DNA from: Syngnathus acus
Lineage: Eukaryota; Chordata; Actinopteri; Syngnathiformes; Syngnathidae
Length of the DNA stretch: 64,000 nt
Direction of reading: 5' to 3'
NCBI RefSeq assembly: GCF_901709675.1
Contig: NC_051091.1
Coordinates: 232,967-296,966 of the forward strand
In this document: piece after piece, positions 25,401 through 37,270 of the stretch
How positions within the stretch are numbered: the stretch's first letter is position 1
Layout: the number at the start of each line of letters is the position of its first letter
The notes under the pieces: model-generated
Databases searched by the model: none
Told to the model about the DNA's origin: nothing
The model's input: the letters and a program-made list of their open reading frames with translations, nothing else
Made by a program: the position numbers and the translations under genes

Positions 25401-26926
25401 AAAGTCGTGTGGTCTGAGAAGGCCACAAAAGCTACTTTGATAAAACGTGTCTTAATAAGAAGCCAAATGTTAGGTCAATTCTGAAAGGAAATAGAAAATG
25501 GCCAACTTTTCAACTCCAGAGACTTTTTCTCAGTCTTGAGCGGTTACACGTCTCAATTTTGGTAGATCTTGGTGAAACGGAGAGCGCAACTCTATAAAAG
25601 GCCAAAAATGGGGGCTATTTGAAAAAATAAATAAATCAAAAATCAAAATGGCGGACTTCCTGTGATGCAAATGTCTCCAAGAGAAAATTTTGGTAGGTAT
25701 ATTTTCTCATGTGTGTTGGAGATATAAAACACAAGATTTGATGCACTGCACCCATCATCTAATATTTCAAATGTTTGCTAGTTGTTGTCGCAGGTCTTAA
25801 GACGGTACAACAAAAGTTTGAAGTCAATCAGGTGAATCATCTCGTCCTAGGACAAGGGTGCAAAACCTCAGGCCAAAATGATCGTCAAAAATTCATAGCT
25901 CGCTACCTGTTCATTTTAGACTAAGGCTCCAATCGACTTTTTTGTACATCCCAGGGTGCAACATGTGCCTGCCAATTTTTGTAGGTCTCGGGTCAAACGT
26001 ACTAGGATTGTTGTTGTTTGTTTGCACTCGAGGTAGCGCTGTAGAGCCATTTTGCTTTAAAATACGTATCGACCTTTTCACCAGGCCCTACGAGTGAGAG
26101 TGTCCAAAGTTTGGAGAGTTTTCATGGATGCTTAGCTTAGGAGGTCAAAAATGCCCTCCTTCTGGAGAAAAATCATCATTTCTACCAAAACGAACAGTAG
26201 AAGTCCTTTCAATGTTTTTAATTTCACAACGCGCTATGCTAGAGGGAGCCACTTGAGTCAGGCCCCACCAGCAAAATCATATGAAAATAAAGCCCATTTC
26301 ACGCCATTGCATCTCTCATTTATGTCAGTCTAATCATCCATTTCAGTCCATTCGTATGCCCGCACAGCTGGCACGGTTATATTTTCCTTCCTTCATAGTA
26401 AAAAGCTGGCAAAGCTTGCAGTTGAATGTCTATTGGGGAGGGAGAGGGAGGGAGGGAGGGAGGGAGAGAGAGCGTGAGAGAGAGAGAGAGAAAAAAAAAA
26501 AAAGGGCAACACAGAGCCTCCAACACGGAGCCTCCAACGCTGAGCCTCCATGGGTGCTTGGAAGCATCGGTATTGTAGCAAGGATCAGGCCTTCAACAAA
26601 CAAATGTTTCGGACTTTCTGACGCAAGGCCTACATAGTCATCAACGATGCAAATGAAAGCAATCGGGGCAAAACATCCATCCGCCCCAATGTCACTGGGA
26701 TACTTGCTTGACTAGCGTGCGCGCGTAAGAAGTGAAGCACACCACATTCATGCCTACATTTTTCCCCCCCTCCACCACGAAAAGCATTCGCTCGCAGCCG
26801 CCTCCTTAAAGACAATATGGCGGGCGGAGGCGTGCAACTACGGTGCGAGAGAGAGCTACGTCTGGCTGCCGTTGCCGGTTTGGGGGCACACACAGACATA
26901 CCTACCTACCTTACTGGTCTTGACAT
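20733..26926 (-). CDS. nucks1: NUCKS1, nuclear casein kinase and CDK substrate
   Basis: Intrinsically disordered DNA-binding nuclear phosphoprotein of transcription and homologous recombination, related to RAD51AP1. Eight minus-strand exons: 26926-26910 (MSRPV), 24587-24538 ([16 protein letters not shown], the conserved N-terminal block), 24290-24199, about 23807-23760, 23679-23532, 23317-23154 ([16 protein letters not shown], a conserved block), 21281-21133 ([19 protein letters not shown] then KSPKPRLKA) and 21013-20733 (ends APSGED, as in human). All borders are GT-AG. Exon 5 encodes a basic GRP-type segment ([16 protein letters not shown]). The last exon has an expanded Glu/Gln run between the conserved [10 protein letters not shown] and [10 protein letters not shown] blocks. 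Whether it is nucks1a or nucks1b is not resolved. Confidence 0.92.
22325..22465 (+). repeat. (CA)n/(CACG)n microsatellite with dispersed-repeat flank, nucks1 intron
   Basis: A CA run (22333-22358) continues as CACG units to about 22415. It is followed by 'gtgaaatttgtcctctgcat', which I recognise as part of a very common teleost interspersed repeat normally attached to a CA microsatellite. Confidence 0.6.
22858..22995 (+). repeat. (ATGT/ATGG)n and (GAGT)n microsatellites, nucks1 intron
   Basis: Two tetranucleotide arrays lie at about 22863-22918 and 22957-22994, separated by about 40 unique bases. A 17-base poly-C run follows at about 23084-23100. Confidence 0.9.
25480..26310. repeat. Probable dispersed repeat of unknown class in nucks1 intron 1
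   Basis: About 0.8 kb with no open frame but with phrases I recognise as recurring in teleost genomes ('aaaatggcggacttcctgtg', 'aattttggtaggt'). A phrase of the form 'caattttggtagatcttggtg' recurs in diverged form near 25551, 25687 and 25975, which suggests internal repeat units. No terminal inverted repeats or target duplication could be found by eye. Confidence 0.45.
26440..26505 (+). repeat. (GGGA)n/(GA)n/poly-A low-complexity tract
   Basis: Purine-only stretch in nucks1 intron 1: GGGA units, then GA units, then A13. Confidence 0.9.
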
Positions 26927-27460
26927 TATGCCGGAACAGCGTAAACGTTGAAATGGTGACTTCCAGTGGGAGAAGAAAAAGCAGGAGAAGCGAAAATCGA
27001 CTGTAGAATCCGCTCTGCTGAAATAGCAAGGCAGGCGGGCGAGCGAGCGAGCGAGCGTGGAGAAAGAAGAAGAAAAAAAAAAAAAAAGCACAGATACCCA
27101 AATCAGAGGAAGCGCTTGAACTCACAAGTATAGTACGACTATCCCTACAAATGGATCAATGTTTACCTTCCGTCACGCTAAACGTTGAATAAAACAAAGT
27201 GAAATTGCATACTGCGTGCAACCAAACGTAAATTCAAGGTAGGCGGGTCCTGGCGAATAACCGCCCACCTATACTGGCTATTGAAAGGAGAAGCGCGGCC
27301 ACTCGCCGCTTCTATTGGCTGATTTGAATCAACAATTACCCTTTTTCATTGGAGGGCTGCGCTGCCTGCTGATTCATTGACTTGTCCGCTCGCTCGCTCG
27401 CTCGCTCGCCCGCCCGCCCAGCGGAATTCGAGAAAACCAACACGCTCCGAGGTTGAAGAA
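26927..27460 (-). promoter_or_regulatory. nucks1 5' UTR and promoter region
   Basis: The 0.5 kb upstream of the nucks1 ATG on the minus strand is rich in CpG. It holds inverted CCAAT motifs (ATTGGCTG at 27314-27321, ATTGG near 27352) and a GCTC/GCCC repeat (about 27386-27420). A GAGC repeat lies at 27038-27057. No transcription start can be fixed from sequence. Confidence 0.45.
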
Positions 27461-28723
27461 TGTAAAAAAAGAAACGATCACATTCCAAAGTATCCGTCAA
27501 ACGGACATATGCCATAGATGTAGTACATGATGGAACCGTAAGGTATTGTTGACCCTAATGATGCACAGCACTTATAGGTCCTGTCATCCTGCCCAACTTC
27601 CAGCATTGGCACCTGCGCAACACCTGAGAACATCACTGACTACATGACGGCAAATTTCAAAACACCTACACAAAATAGAACATGTGACTAAAATCAAAGT
27701 AACACCAAACGACTTTTTCTTCCAATGAAGGACGTTGATGGCACCCACCAACGCAATGAAAGACAGACTCGCTCGCACAAGGTGGGTTGGATTTGATCCC
27801 ATCTGTTATGATTGATTCTCTGGCTTCAGGAAATGGGTTACAGATTTGCAGTTGGATTGGATGTTTTCATTCTTTTGTTTGCAATTGTTTGTTCTTTTTT
27901 GCAATTCAGCGTAGGTTGGAGTCGGCGGCGGCGGCGGCGGCTACGGAAGCAGTCCCAGACGAATAGCCCCCGCTCTCCACCGGCAGAGGTGCGTTGTCAG
28001 GTGGTCCTCGACATCTTCCAAAGAGGCACGCGGCATGTCACGTAGCGCAGGGCAAAGGGAGGGAGCGATGACAGCTGTTTGGGGCACATCCATTTGCATG
28101 CGTGGAGCCAAAAGAGAACACTTGCTGTTCGTTTCCCAGTGTTTATTACAGGAACAAAGACAACATTAGCCACGTCAACGATTCAAGAGTCAGCAACGGC
28201 GGCATGTCCGACTCACAGTTCAGAGGTCCGGCCGGGGCTCTGGCCTTCCTGCGTGGAGCTCGCACGTGCTTCCAAAAACACGCACACGTGCAAAGTAGGC
28301 CGACTGAGCGCTCCAAATGATTGGGAGTGCGAATGGCTGTTTGTCTAGGTGCCACCTGCAATCGGCTGGAAACTAGTTGTGGGTGTCCCTCGCCTCGGGG
28401 CTGTTTGTCTAGGTGCCACCTGCAATCGGCTGGAAACTAGTTGTGGGTGTCCCTCGCCTCGGGGCTGTTTGTCTAGGTGCCACCTGCAATCGGCTGGAAA
28501 CTAGTTGTGGGTGTCCCTCGCCTCGGGGCTGTTTGTCTAGGTGCCACCTGCAATCGGCTGGAAACTAGTTGTGGGTGCCCCTTGCCTCCTCCCCGAAATC
28601 AGCTGGGATGGTAGAACTGGATGACTGGATGGACCACTTTAGTTGATCAACAGAAGCAAAAATCAGAAATCCGGATGGCTTCAAAATACACCTGCACACA
28701 TGAAACCTGTGCAAGATGTGACG
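27461..28723 (-). other. Intergenic DNA and presumed pdrg1 3' UTR
   Basis: No conserved protein is found. A reverse AATAAA (TTTATT at 28142-28147) would place the pdrg1 3' end near 28120 and so include the 64-bp minisatellite in the 3' UTR. The rest, about 27461-28100, shows nothing beyond a short GGC repeat at 27924-27940. Confidence 0.5.
28335..28590. repeat. 64-bp minisatellite, four copies
   Basis: Four head-to-tail units start at 28335, 28399, 28463 and 28527, a constant 64-base period. The first three are practically identical; the fourth diverges near its end (gggtgccccttgcctcct). The sequence after the last unit resembles a common teleost dispersed repeat ('cctcctccccgaaatcagct'), so the array may derive from part of that element. 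Confidence 0.93.
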
Positions 28724-29835
28724 TCACAGCTTGAAGACACTCTTCATGGGTTTCATTTCTTCAGTGGACAGTGGTAACAGGTTGTAGCCTCTCAGCTCAG
28801 GCTTTCCTGCAAAAAGATCGAGGAAACAAGAGCGTCATTGCTCATTTCCGTCCCTAGAAACTTGCCACTTTGTGGTGGTGTATGCTGTATTTCAACACGT
28901 TGTGGTAGACGAAATTGGATATGCTTTTCTTACCTTGCGTCTTATTTAGATGATTGACATTTGCTTTCAGTCCTTGGCGGAGGTGATTTAGTTCACTGTC
29001 CAACTGGTCCTGATCTACACACAAGCAATCCGAATGGCAGTCCAAAATGAACAGCAGCAAGTTCCACATGCAAGGTTTTTCTTTTCCTGCGCCGTTGAAA
29101 TGGAAAGTTGGCGCCTGGCATGGTGTGCCATTTGAATTGCAAGTGTCACGATATGTTTTCAAAACGAATGAATGCTTTAGCACGACAATAGTTTCATTCT
29201 TATTGAAACTCTTCTAAGACGTTGACAGTCAGTTGAATTGACAGAATAGTACACGTCACGGCGCGTGGTCAGCCTCAATTTGATGTTACCTTTCTGAATC
29301 ATTTCTTTGGCCGTGGACTTGGGCAATTTGATGAACGTAGTATTTCCAAAGCAAACCTTCACTTTTTCTGCAAGTGACGGACGGGAACGAGTGAGTCATT
29401 GCCAATACATCGCTCATGAACTTTGAAATCACGGACGGGATCACCAACCTGCTGAACACATCTTTTTCAGTGCATTCAGTGCTTCTCTGTTTCCGTTTCT
29501 CTTCATATCCAGGTCAATAATCTGAGATGCAAACACACACTGAAGAGATCACAGACTTGTTGCGTGTGACAAGAAGAACTACTTGGATTGAATGAACTGT
29601 CAGTTTCACGACGTGCTTCTTAACTTCAAGTAACACCGCGACTTGTGTCAACAACCAGAACTAGCATCCCAGAATGCAACGCGCGCGACTGACCCCGATT
29701 GTTGTTGCCGTTGTTTAGTTGAACGCGCACGGCACGTGACAAGGCATTTACCTGTTGTTTGGTGGTCAGAACTTGTTCCGCTGCCTCCTCAACCTCTGTC
29801 AAATAGTCCACGACACGCTGAGATTCCCAATCCAT
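28724..29835 (-). CDS. pdrg1: PDRG1, p53 and DNA-damage-regulated protein 1 (prefoldin-like)
   Basis: Small beta-prefoldin-like subunit of the R2TP/prefoldin-like (URI1) complex. Five minus-strand exons: 29835-29752 (MDWESQRVVDYLTEVEEAAE), 29522-29451 (IIDLDMKRNGNREALNALKK), 29368-29291 (VKVCFGNTTFIKLPKSTAKE), 29018-28934 (DQDQLDSELNHLRQGLKANV) and 28808-28724 (ends KSVFKL). This gives about 133 residues, the family length. The order of an N-terminal helix, the central CFGN-FIK-P hairpin block and a C-terminal helix fits a prefoldin fold. All introns are GT-AG. The 5' end lies in a CpG-rich stretch with a GAGC repeat at 29861-29881. Confidence 0.92.
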
Positions 29836-31289
29836 TGCAGTTTGGCAACTCAGCAATCGGCGAGCGAGCGAGCGAGCGAGCACAACGTCCGCGGCGGCGC
29901 GATTCAAAGCCTCACCTTGGAAAAGCTAGTCAATCTCATTTCTTGATTGAAACCTTGGAGATCATTGCTGCTCTGTTCGTTAGCACCATTGCGGATCTTT
30001 GCAGCGAGCCCAGCCAAGCGTCAACAGAGGAAGGAGGAAATACAAACGTTTGGCTTTTTTTTTTTTTTTTTTAAACACAAATCTTTATTTAAAAAAAAAA
30101 CGAGCACAAAAAAACAGCAAACCATATCTTTAGGACTTCAAATGAACAGAAAACAGTTTAGTGTACAACTTTTTAGGTAAATTCGTTTTACAAAGAATTA
30201 TAGTTTTACAATTATTAGTAGTCATTTCTAATTTTGCTACATGGAAATGATTAAAGTGTGAAAGCGTGTGTTTGTCATTGCCATAGTTAATAAAGCTTCA
30301 TTCCAACTCGTCCTGCGTGTCTTCAATCTATAACTTGCAGCAATGTAATGCCTCGGCTGGTAACATCTCATTTTTAGCCCATCGGATGAAATACATTTTG
30401 ACAGAAAAATCACTACCTGATATTAGAGCATGGCCTGGTGGATTTATCAATGCAAGTTTGCTAGGTAAGACACAGTCAACATTCAAACATATTGCATTTC
30501 TATGTTCATTTGCTGGACAAAAACTGCTAAGAAAGTTGTCGCTGCAGTTCCCGCATCCGTTCCTGTGGCTCAATCTTGATTCAGCAATGGCAGGTTGGCT
30601 TCCAATAACCTCCTGCTGGTTTGATGGGAGTTTTTCGGAGGTGTTCTACATCTCCAAAAGTGGAAAATCCGGGGCATTTTGACGACAAAACGACAACAAT
30701 GCTTCGGATTGTTTTATTAGTCTGTGCCATTGAATAATAGCTCAAGAGACGCCAAATCAACATAGTCTACAGAACCTTAACACATGCCAATACATTTTCA
30801 CACACATGATCTTACTACTGCCTCATGTAAGTTCACATATCCGAAAACGCAAGTTGTGGAAAATTCGGAGAATGTGCATGGTGTCAGGAGTAAGACAGAA
30901 TGTAAAGAGCAAAGTGACATGCAAAGCATTGCAAAACTAAGGCAAAGACGCCATGATGTAAACATCGAGAAAACGTCCGCGTTTGCAGGGCTCTATTTGA
31001 ATGCACTTGGGTTGGAAAAAAAAAAAAGAATTTGAATTGCCACTTTCCACTGTCACCATGTCAGTCTTTTGGCGGCACCCTGTGCTGCTACGCAATGAAG
31101 CTTGAGCTTTCCTGTCCACACGAACGACAGCGAGAAACCAATGGCTGGATCGGTACGGTCCCAGTCGACGCAAGTCAGATATAGAAAAGATTACTAGTCA
31201 AACTTGGCTGTCGTTTTTAGGAAAACACTGTATAGTGGCGTGGAAGGAATGGTGTGCTCAGTCAGTCGGTCAGCCGGTCAGCCAGTCAG
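29836..31289 (-). other. pdrg1 promoter region and zxdc 3' UTR
   Basis: No conserved coding sequence. The pdrg1 upstream region is about 29836-30040. Reverse AATAAA signals at 30713-30718 and 30084-30089 are candidates for the zxdc polyadenylation site. Poly-T and poly-A runs lie at 30054-30072 and 30090-30099. Confidence 0.5.
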
Positions 31290-33749
31290 TCACTCTAGGT
31301 CTTGAAGGTTGATTGTGCTTTCAGTGAATTGCGAGTCATCAGAGCCACTGTTTTCTTCTGTGCTTACTGTGGTTTCCTGTGAGGAAAAAATCAACACGTT
31401 TGTATCAAAGCTAAGCCAAGAGCAAACACAAACAACCCGGCCTCCCGTTTTCTGCAACACAAATAGGATGGGATCCAAAAAATGGCAATTGCGATGTGAC
31501 TATTCAAGAAAAGCTTTGTAAAACAACATACCTGCAAAATGTTGACTGGAAGGTCAACGGTGAGCTGAGAGTGAGAGGCGGACGGCTGGGAGGTGAGCTG
31601 AAAAGCTAGATCTCCATCGCTACCCGGCTCATCCTGAACAAAGGTTTCAGAAGTGGATGGGGAAAAATCAGCAGGCGGGCTGGGCTCTGTTGGCTATATC
31701 CAAATGACAGCTTGAGCGGGCACTTTCAAACGGATTGAGTGAAAGAGTGTCTTCCCCGCTGCCATGCTTCTAGCACGCTGCATTGGGACTTGCAATCTCA
31801 CCTGGAGTAGCTGAATTTGGACAAACTGCGCACTCGAGTCGCGCAGATGAAGGCCTCCAAAAGACGCTGCGGCTCCTCCTTCACCGTAGCGGCCACTGGA
31901 TGGAGTGGATTTGGCTCCTTTTGCTTTTCTCTGACTTGCTCCAGAGTCCCCTGAATAGAGCGAGATGAAGTCGCTTGATGTTTTTGCAAAAGCCCCATTC
32001 GATGGCGTGGCTTCACATGGTCGCCATAGATGCTCTGCGTTACCAGAGAGCGAAGGGCAAATCTGCTTCCTCCTCTTGGCCAGCTGAATAGCTCTGTAGT
32101 CTGTCCTTGCCGAGCCGCCATTCTGGCAAAAGAAAAGAATTTTGCTTTAGTTACAAGCAAAGCTGTATTGTTTCTCTGCTAAATGCATCTTAGACCACAG
32201 GCTAAAAATGTGGACAGTAACACCTCCTCCGTTCATGAACAAATCAATCTTTTTTTCCTCTTTTTCTTCAGACAACACGACTTCAGTTCGTAAGTACCTG
32301 GACACAACTAAGAGTCCCGAGCCCTCGGTGGCCACCCGCCTCCGCCGGCTTCGTAGGTGAGGCCAACAGTTCTGAAACGGGGGCAACCGCCAAGGAGGCC
32401 GCAGCTTCCATCCCGAGGGCACCGGAGGAGCCGAGCGGCTGCTCGCTAAGGGAACCGGGAGCCCGGACGGCGAGAGACGTGAGCGCGCCGAGGGCCTCCG
32501 GCGTGACACTCTGTACGGCGTCCAGATTGAGGGTGCCCTGAGGGGGTAGAACGTCACCCCCCGCCGTGCCGCCCAAACTGCGACGAGGACCCATTTCAAT
32601 ACCGAGAGGGTCCGCGGGCCTGGCCGCAGTGCCGTTCGATACGGCCAGAGCCGCGCCGACTGCGGACGGTTCGATCGCGAGGATGCCTGAAGTGACCAGG
32701 GAGAGGTCCATCGTGAAAGTGCCGCTGGAATTGGAGTGGCTCCCACCGACACCAATGCTGGCAGGAGACGTGCTGGTGCTCGCGGACGACACGTTCGAGA
32801 AAAGTGAGCTCAGGTCCAAGTTAGTCAGCTGCTCGCTTCCAGGAAGACTCGACCCGGGAACTGTTACTGGAGTGGGGCTAATGAGCTCGCTGCTGGGGGT
32901 CAGAGTGGGCGTGCTCTCCATCTGGCTCAGAACATCTACGATAGAAAAGGGTTAGGGTTAAAACTCCTCACGAAGAAATTCACAAGGAAAAGCATGTTTA
33001 CTGACCAGGGCTGAGCTGATGCTGTCTCAGCATGTGACTCTTAAGAGTGCTGCGGGAGGAGAAGTGCTTGGAGCAGTTCGACACGGGACATCGAGTCCTG
33101 AGGGTGCCGGCGTCCTCCTTATGTTTTTTGGTGTGGATGTAGAGGCTGCTGCGAGCTGAAAATTTTGCATGACAACCTGAAAGAGAGCAAAGACCGAAAT
33201 GAAACGTGTACAAAACTGAAACTTACATGGTGAACCGTTACGCCCCTAACGTGTATGCATACTTACTTACTGAACTGCCCTGAAAACATTCATATTTGGC
33301 TGATGCAATCTGTACAATACCTTCTGCGTGGCACTGGAAGGGCTTGGTGCCGAGATGCGTGATGGTGTGACCTTTGAGGTGCTCCGCTCGGGTAAACGAT
33401 TTCCCGCAGCCTTCTTCGGTGCAGACGAAGCGGCGATCGTCGTCGTGTTTGCTGTTAAAGGACGAGTGGAGTCTGTGACTTTTTGTTTTCAGCAAGAACG
33501 GACGGGTGCATCAGCGAAGAGCCACTTACCGTTTGTGACGGAGCAATTTGGACATACTTGTAAAGGACCAGCCGCAGCCCTCGGAGTCGCAAACAAAAGG
33601 CCTCTCACCTGCAAAGGGGCAAAGAAGGAAATGAATGGAGTTTAGCAGTCAGTCGGGGGAGTGCGCTCGCAGCCAGGCGGGCGGGCGGGCGGGCGGCCAG
33701 GCAGGCAGGCAGGCAGGCGGGCGGGCGGCCAGGCAGGCAGGCGGGCGGT

Positions 33750-33789
<40 letters not shown>

Positions 33790-35802
33790 CACGCAGGCAG
33801 GCAGCCACCCAGCCAGGCAGCCAGGGGAGGTGGAGTTCCCGTTCCCACTCCCCTAAGCTACACATGCAGCACATCTATGCTCAATGACACGAGAGTCAAC
33901 CTGCTGCCACTGATTCTCTGACAGGAATCAATGTCTTTCATTACGATTCGCTCCATAATCCACCACCGTGCCAAGCAAGTCGTCTCGTCAACTTACCGGT
34001 GTGACTTCGCAAATGGATCTTGAGGCGACAGGCCTTGTCGTACATCTTGGCACATCCCGGGTAGGTGCAGGTGAAATGGCCCGTCTCTCTGAAGTGAGTG
34101 CGGTTGTGTGAGTAGAGAGCGCTGAAGGTGATGAACGTTTTCTCGCAGCCTAAAACAAGTCGAAATGGACAAGTGGCGTCACCAATGAGACATGGATAAA
34201 TAAGGTCGGCGTTAAAACGTGGGTCATTTCAGGCTACCGCGAAGCTCTCAGTCTCCGTTTGAAGCACTTGGCGCCCGTCATCGATTTGAGATGTTTTCTG
34301 AAATAATACCGTCTGTCCCGCCCTACCTGGGAATTCACACTTGTGCGGCCTCTGCGGCTCAAAGTGGACCCTCTGGTGATTGCCGAGACGCGCGGCGCTG
34401 CGAAACCTCTCGTTGCAGATCTCGCAGACGAAGGCGTCGTCCTGCTCGTGGACTTTGGTATGAGCCTTAAGGTTGTAGACGGTGGTGAAGCAGCGGCCGC
34501 AGCCTTCAAAGTGACACGTATGCGGCCGTTGCTTGTTATGGGACTGAAGATGGCGCTTGAGTTTGTAGGACGTGGCAAAAGCCCAGCCGCAGCCTTCCGC
34601 CGTGCATCGGTAGGGCCGTGGGTCTTCGGCGTGGTTGAGGAGGTGAACCTTCAGTTTTTGCCGCGTGTCAAACGTACACGAGCATCCCGTTTGCGGGCAG
34701 GCAAAAGAAACAGCCATGGCTCTGCTGCTCCGGAAAAGGACTCCACCGCTGCCGCATTTCGAGTCTTTGTTTGTGATGCTAACCAAATGGCTTTGGGTTT
34801 CTTCTTCACGCAAGACTTGGGCGGCCTCCTGCTTGACAACAGAGCTGGAGTGAAGAGCGGCACTCGAGGTGGGGGAAGACGCTATGTTGCCCATAGTCAC
34901 AGAGTCACCTATGGACAAGCCTGGCCTGCCCTCTTCCTGGTGGCTGGAAACTGCCAACGTCGTACTGATCTTCCCAATTGCTTTGGTGCCACCGTCGTAG
35001 TTGAGAAGAACAATATCTTCGTGACCTTTCATTCCTAAATGCTCCTTCAAGCTGACCAAATCGTCCTCTTTGTGAACATATCCGTCAGACGGGGCAGCTA
35101 GAGTCAACGTTCCGTTCTCGATGCTCACCACGATGGTCTGATTGTTGATCATAATGGTTCCAGAAAAGGTTCCGTTGGAATCGGGATTTGAGGAGAGAGC
35201 GGCAGAATTGGCAACGTCATCCAAAATTAACTGCGAGGCCTTGGTGGTTTCCACAATGTCCGAACTTGTGGAAATGAAAGCGTCATTACGAGCCTGAAAG
35301 GAAAAGTCGCGCAACGCCTTTCCTTCACCGTTTTCGGTACACAGCTGACCGCATAATTTCTCGCCATATTTGTTGGTCAAAACAACGTCTTCCACTGTGT
35401 GGTAATCGTCTGTTGCTTTAGTACCGACCTTGGTTGTTAAAGAGCCGTTGGTCAGATGATCCTCAACTTGTGTAGAATCGGACCCATCCGGATGTTGGGT
35501 GGAAGAGCAAAGAAGCCCATGACTAGCGTTTGCGAACTCCACGGGAGTAGCTTTCGGGCACTCCAATCCTAGCCTTTTCATGTTGTCCCACATTTTAGAC
35601 GAGGAGCCTAGTCGATGTCTGTCCCTCTCACCGTTCCAATCATCTTGATAAACGTTAAAAACTAAATAGAGCTCTTGGGCGTTGTTGTTGCTCTCCTTCG
35701 ATGCGATTCTATCCAGCCCGGGGAGGTTGTGGCTTGTCAGTGACGGCTGCTTGGAGGCTCCGTTGCCACGCTGATGCCGCAAAACTGGAAATGGTAACGT
35801 TA

Positions 35803-35851
<49 letters not shown>

Positions 35852-36313
35852 CTGCTGCTGCTCCTCCTGCTCGAGTTCCTCTTCCCCTTGGGGTGGAAGC
35901 GGCGGCGCCATTTGCAATGTCGAATCCGCGTCCTCGACTTGGGCGGCTCTCCGAGCAGAAATGACCAAAGTCGACGTACTCACGATGCCCCGGTTCTTGC
36001 CGTCTTCCTCTGTGCTCACGTTGCAAAGTAGCCTGTTGTGTATGTTGTTTTCGTCGCCGAGGCGCAGCTTGTTGACTGGCGAAAAATCCACCTCGCTACC
36101 ATTTTCCGCCAGTAGGCGAAGCGGAGATGCCCTTGGTGTGTCGTCGTCGTTGTTGATTTCAAATTCAGACGGTTCCAATTGGAGATCCGCTTCATCTTGT
36201 GCGGATTGCAAACGATAGATTGATACACAAAGTGGCCCCGACGCCGTGTCTGCGTGTGGAGCGCCATGTTGCGAGTGAAAGTTATAGGCATCACAAAGCC
36301 CCTGGATTTCCAT
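31290..36313 (-). CDS. zxdc: ZXDC-like zinc-finger transcription factor
   Basis: C2H2 factor of the ZXD family; mammalian ZXDC with ZXDA co-activates CIITA and MHC class II genes. Nine minus-strand exons: 36313-34327, 34149-33997, 33608-33530, about 33472-33321, 33176-33006, 32933-32298, 32122-31802, about 31692-31532 and 31376-31290. Exon 1 encodes an acidic N-terminal region, a polyglutamine tract (from CAG codons at about 35803-35872) and the first five fingers (from FACPQTGC; linkers such as HNKQRPHTC and HEQDDAFVC). Later exons add five more, for ten C2H2 fingers in total, as in ZXDC. The C-terminal half is a Ser/Thr-rich activation region followed by a basic SIYGDHVKPRHRMGLLQKHQ segment typical of the family. 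ATG at 36313 gives MEIQGLCDAYN. Confidence 0.9.
33675..33832 (+). repeat. (CAGG)n/(GGGC)n microsatellite in zxdc intron
   Basis: About 155 bases of CAGG and CGGG units with CAGC interruptions between zxdc finger exons. Open frames in it are repeat artefacts. Confidence 0.9.
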
Positions 36314-36770
36314 CTTGGTATCCCTGTAGCACTCACTGGCAGCGTAGACCCGCCCTCGTCAAATCTCGCAGTAAAATGGCAACAATTCGACCGTCGTTTA
36401 CGTTTGGACAGGACACCGGCAAAGTTGGCACAAAAACAGCTCTACTTCGAAACGCTTCCACTTTTAGTGAATTGTAACCGTCATACTCCATGCTGGCTGT
36501 TTTATGTTTAGAAGTCGTGAGGGTGTGGTGTTAGCGTAGAGAATTGGAACGAAGATGGGGGGGGGGGGACGTGTTGTGTACGGTGTGAGCACTTCCGGTC
36601 TTCCTATTGCTCCTATGTTCAGTCGAGTCTTTTGCGACACACCGAAACATCGCGATGAACGAGTGTCTCGCGAGGGGAATCTCGTCTGGTAGAAAGAAAT
36701 GTGGCTTCGATTCCCGACTTGAAATGGAAACAAATGGCTGCGACTGCCTTCGTCTTTTCTCAGGACTCCT

Positions 36771-36989
36771 TTACACCAGCCTTCTCCGCTCCGTTTCGCG
36801 CGAGTCTTCAATACGAGTAGCAATGGTGGCTCCAAAGGGCAATTTGTAGTCACCGAACGCTATCTTAAGTCTTTCAGCCAGACCTTCATCCTCCACGATG
36901 CCAATAGGCCTACACGCAGTGGCCACCCATTGAGCTGAGATAACTAAGAGAGTTATTTCATCCCTCAGTTTCTGTGGGACATTATCCAT
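36771..36989 (-). pseudogene. hAT/ZBED-type transposase relic
   Basis: A 72-codon minus-strand frame contains AQWVATACRPIGIVEDEGLA followed by LKIAFGDYKLPFGATIATRI. This matches the conserved segment of hAT transposases and ZBED proteins (RP-I-VED-GL...Y-LPSR-T), with Phe-Gly where Pro-Ser is usual. No flanking transposase sequence is present, so it is a short broken fragment. Confidence 0.65.
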
Positions 36990-37147
36990 GGACGAGGGGC
37001 TGGAGAATCATCGCTCTCGCTCGCTCGCTCGCTCTCTCTCTCTCTCTCTTACCAGTATCAGTGGTAAATAGTTCTCATTCATTCCTATTCAAGGCATTTT
37101 GAGTGATCAGCTTTGGCTCTGGGTCTATTGACAGCTGAAATGACAAG

Positions 37148-37270
<123 letters not shown>

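Noticed and set aside
27812-28045. Possible short gene upstream of nucks1
   Set aside because: The 77-codon frame has no recognisable domain, and its GGC run makes the frame likely by chance.
28335-28590. CRISPR-like direct repeats
   Set aside because: The 64-base units are contiguous with no spacers, and the host is a vertebrate genome; it is a minisatellite.
34343-35038. 231-codon plus-strand frame
   Set aside because: Antisense of the zinc-finger exon of zxdc.
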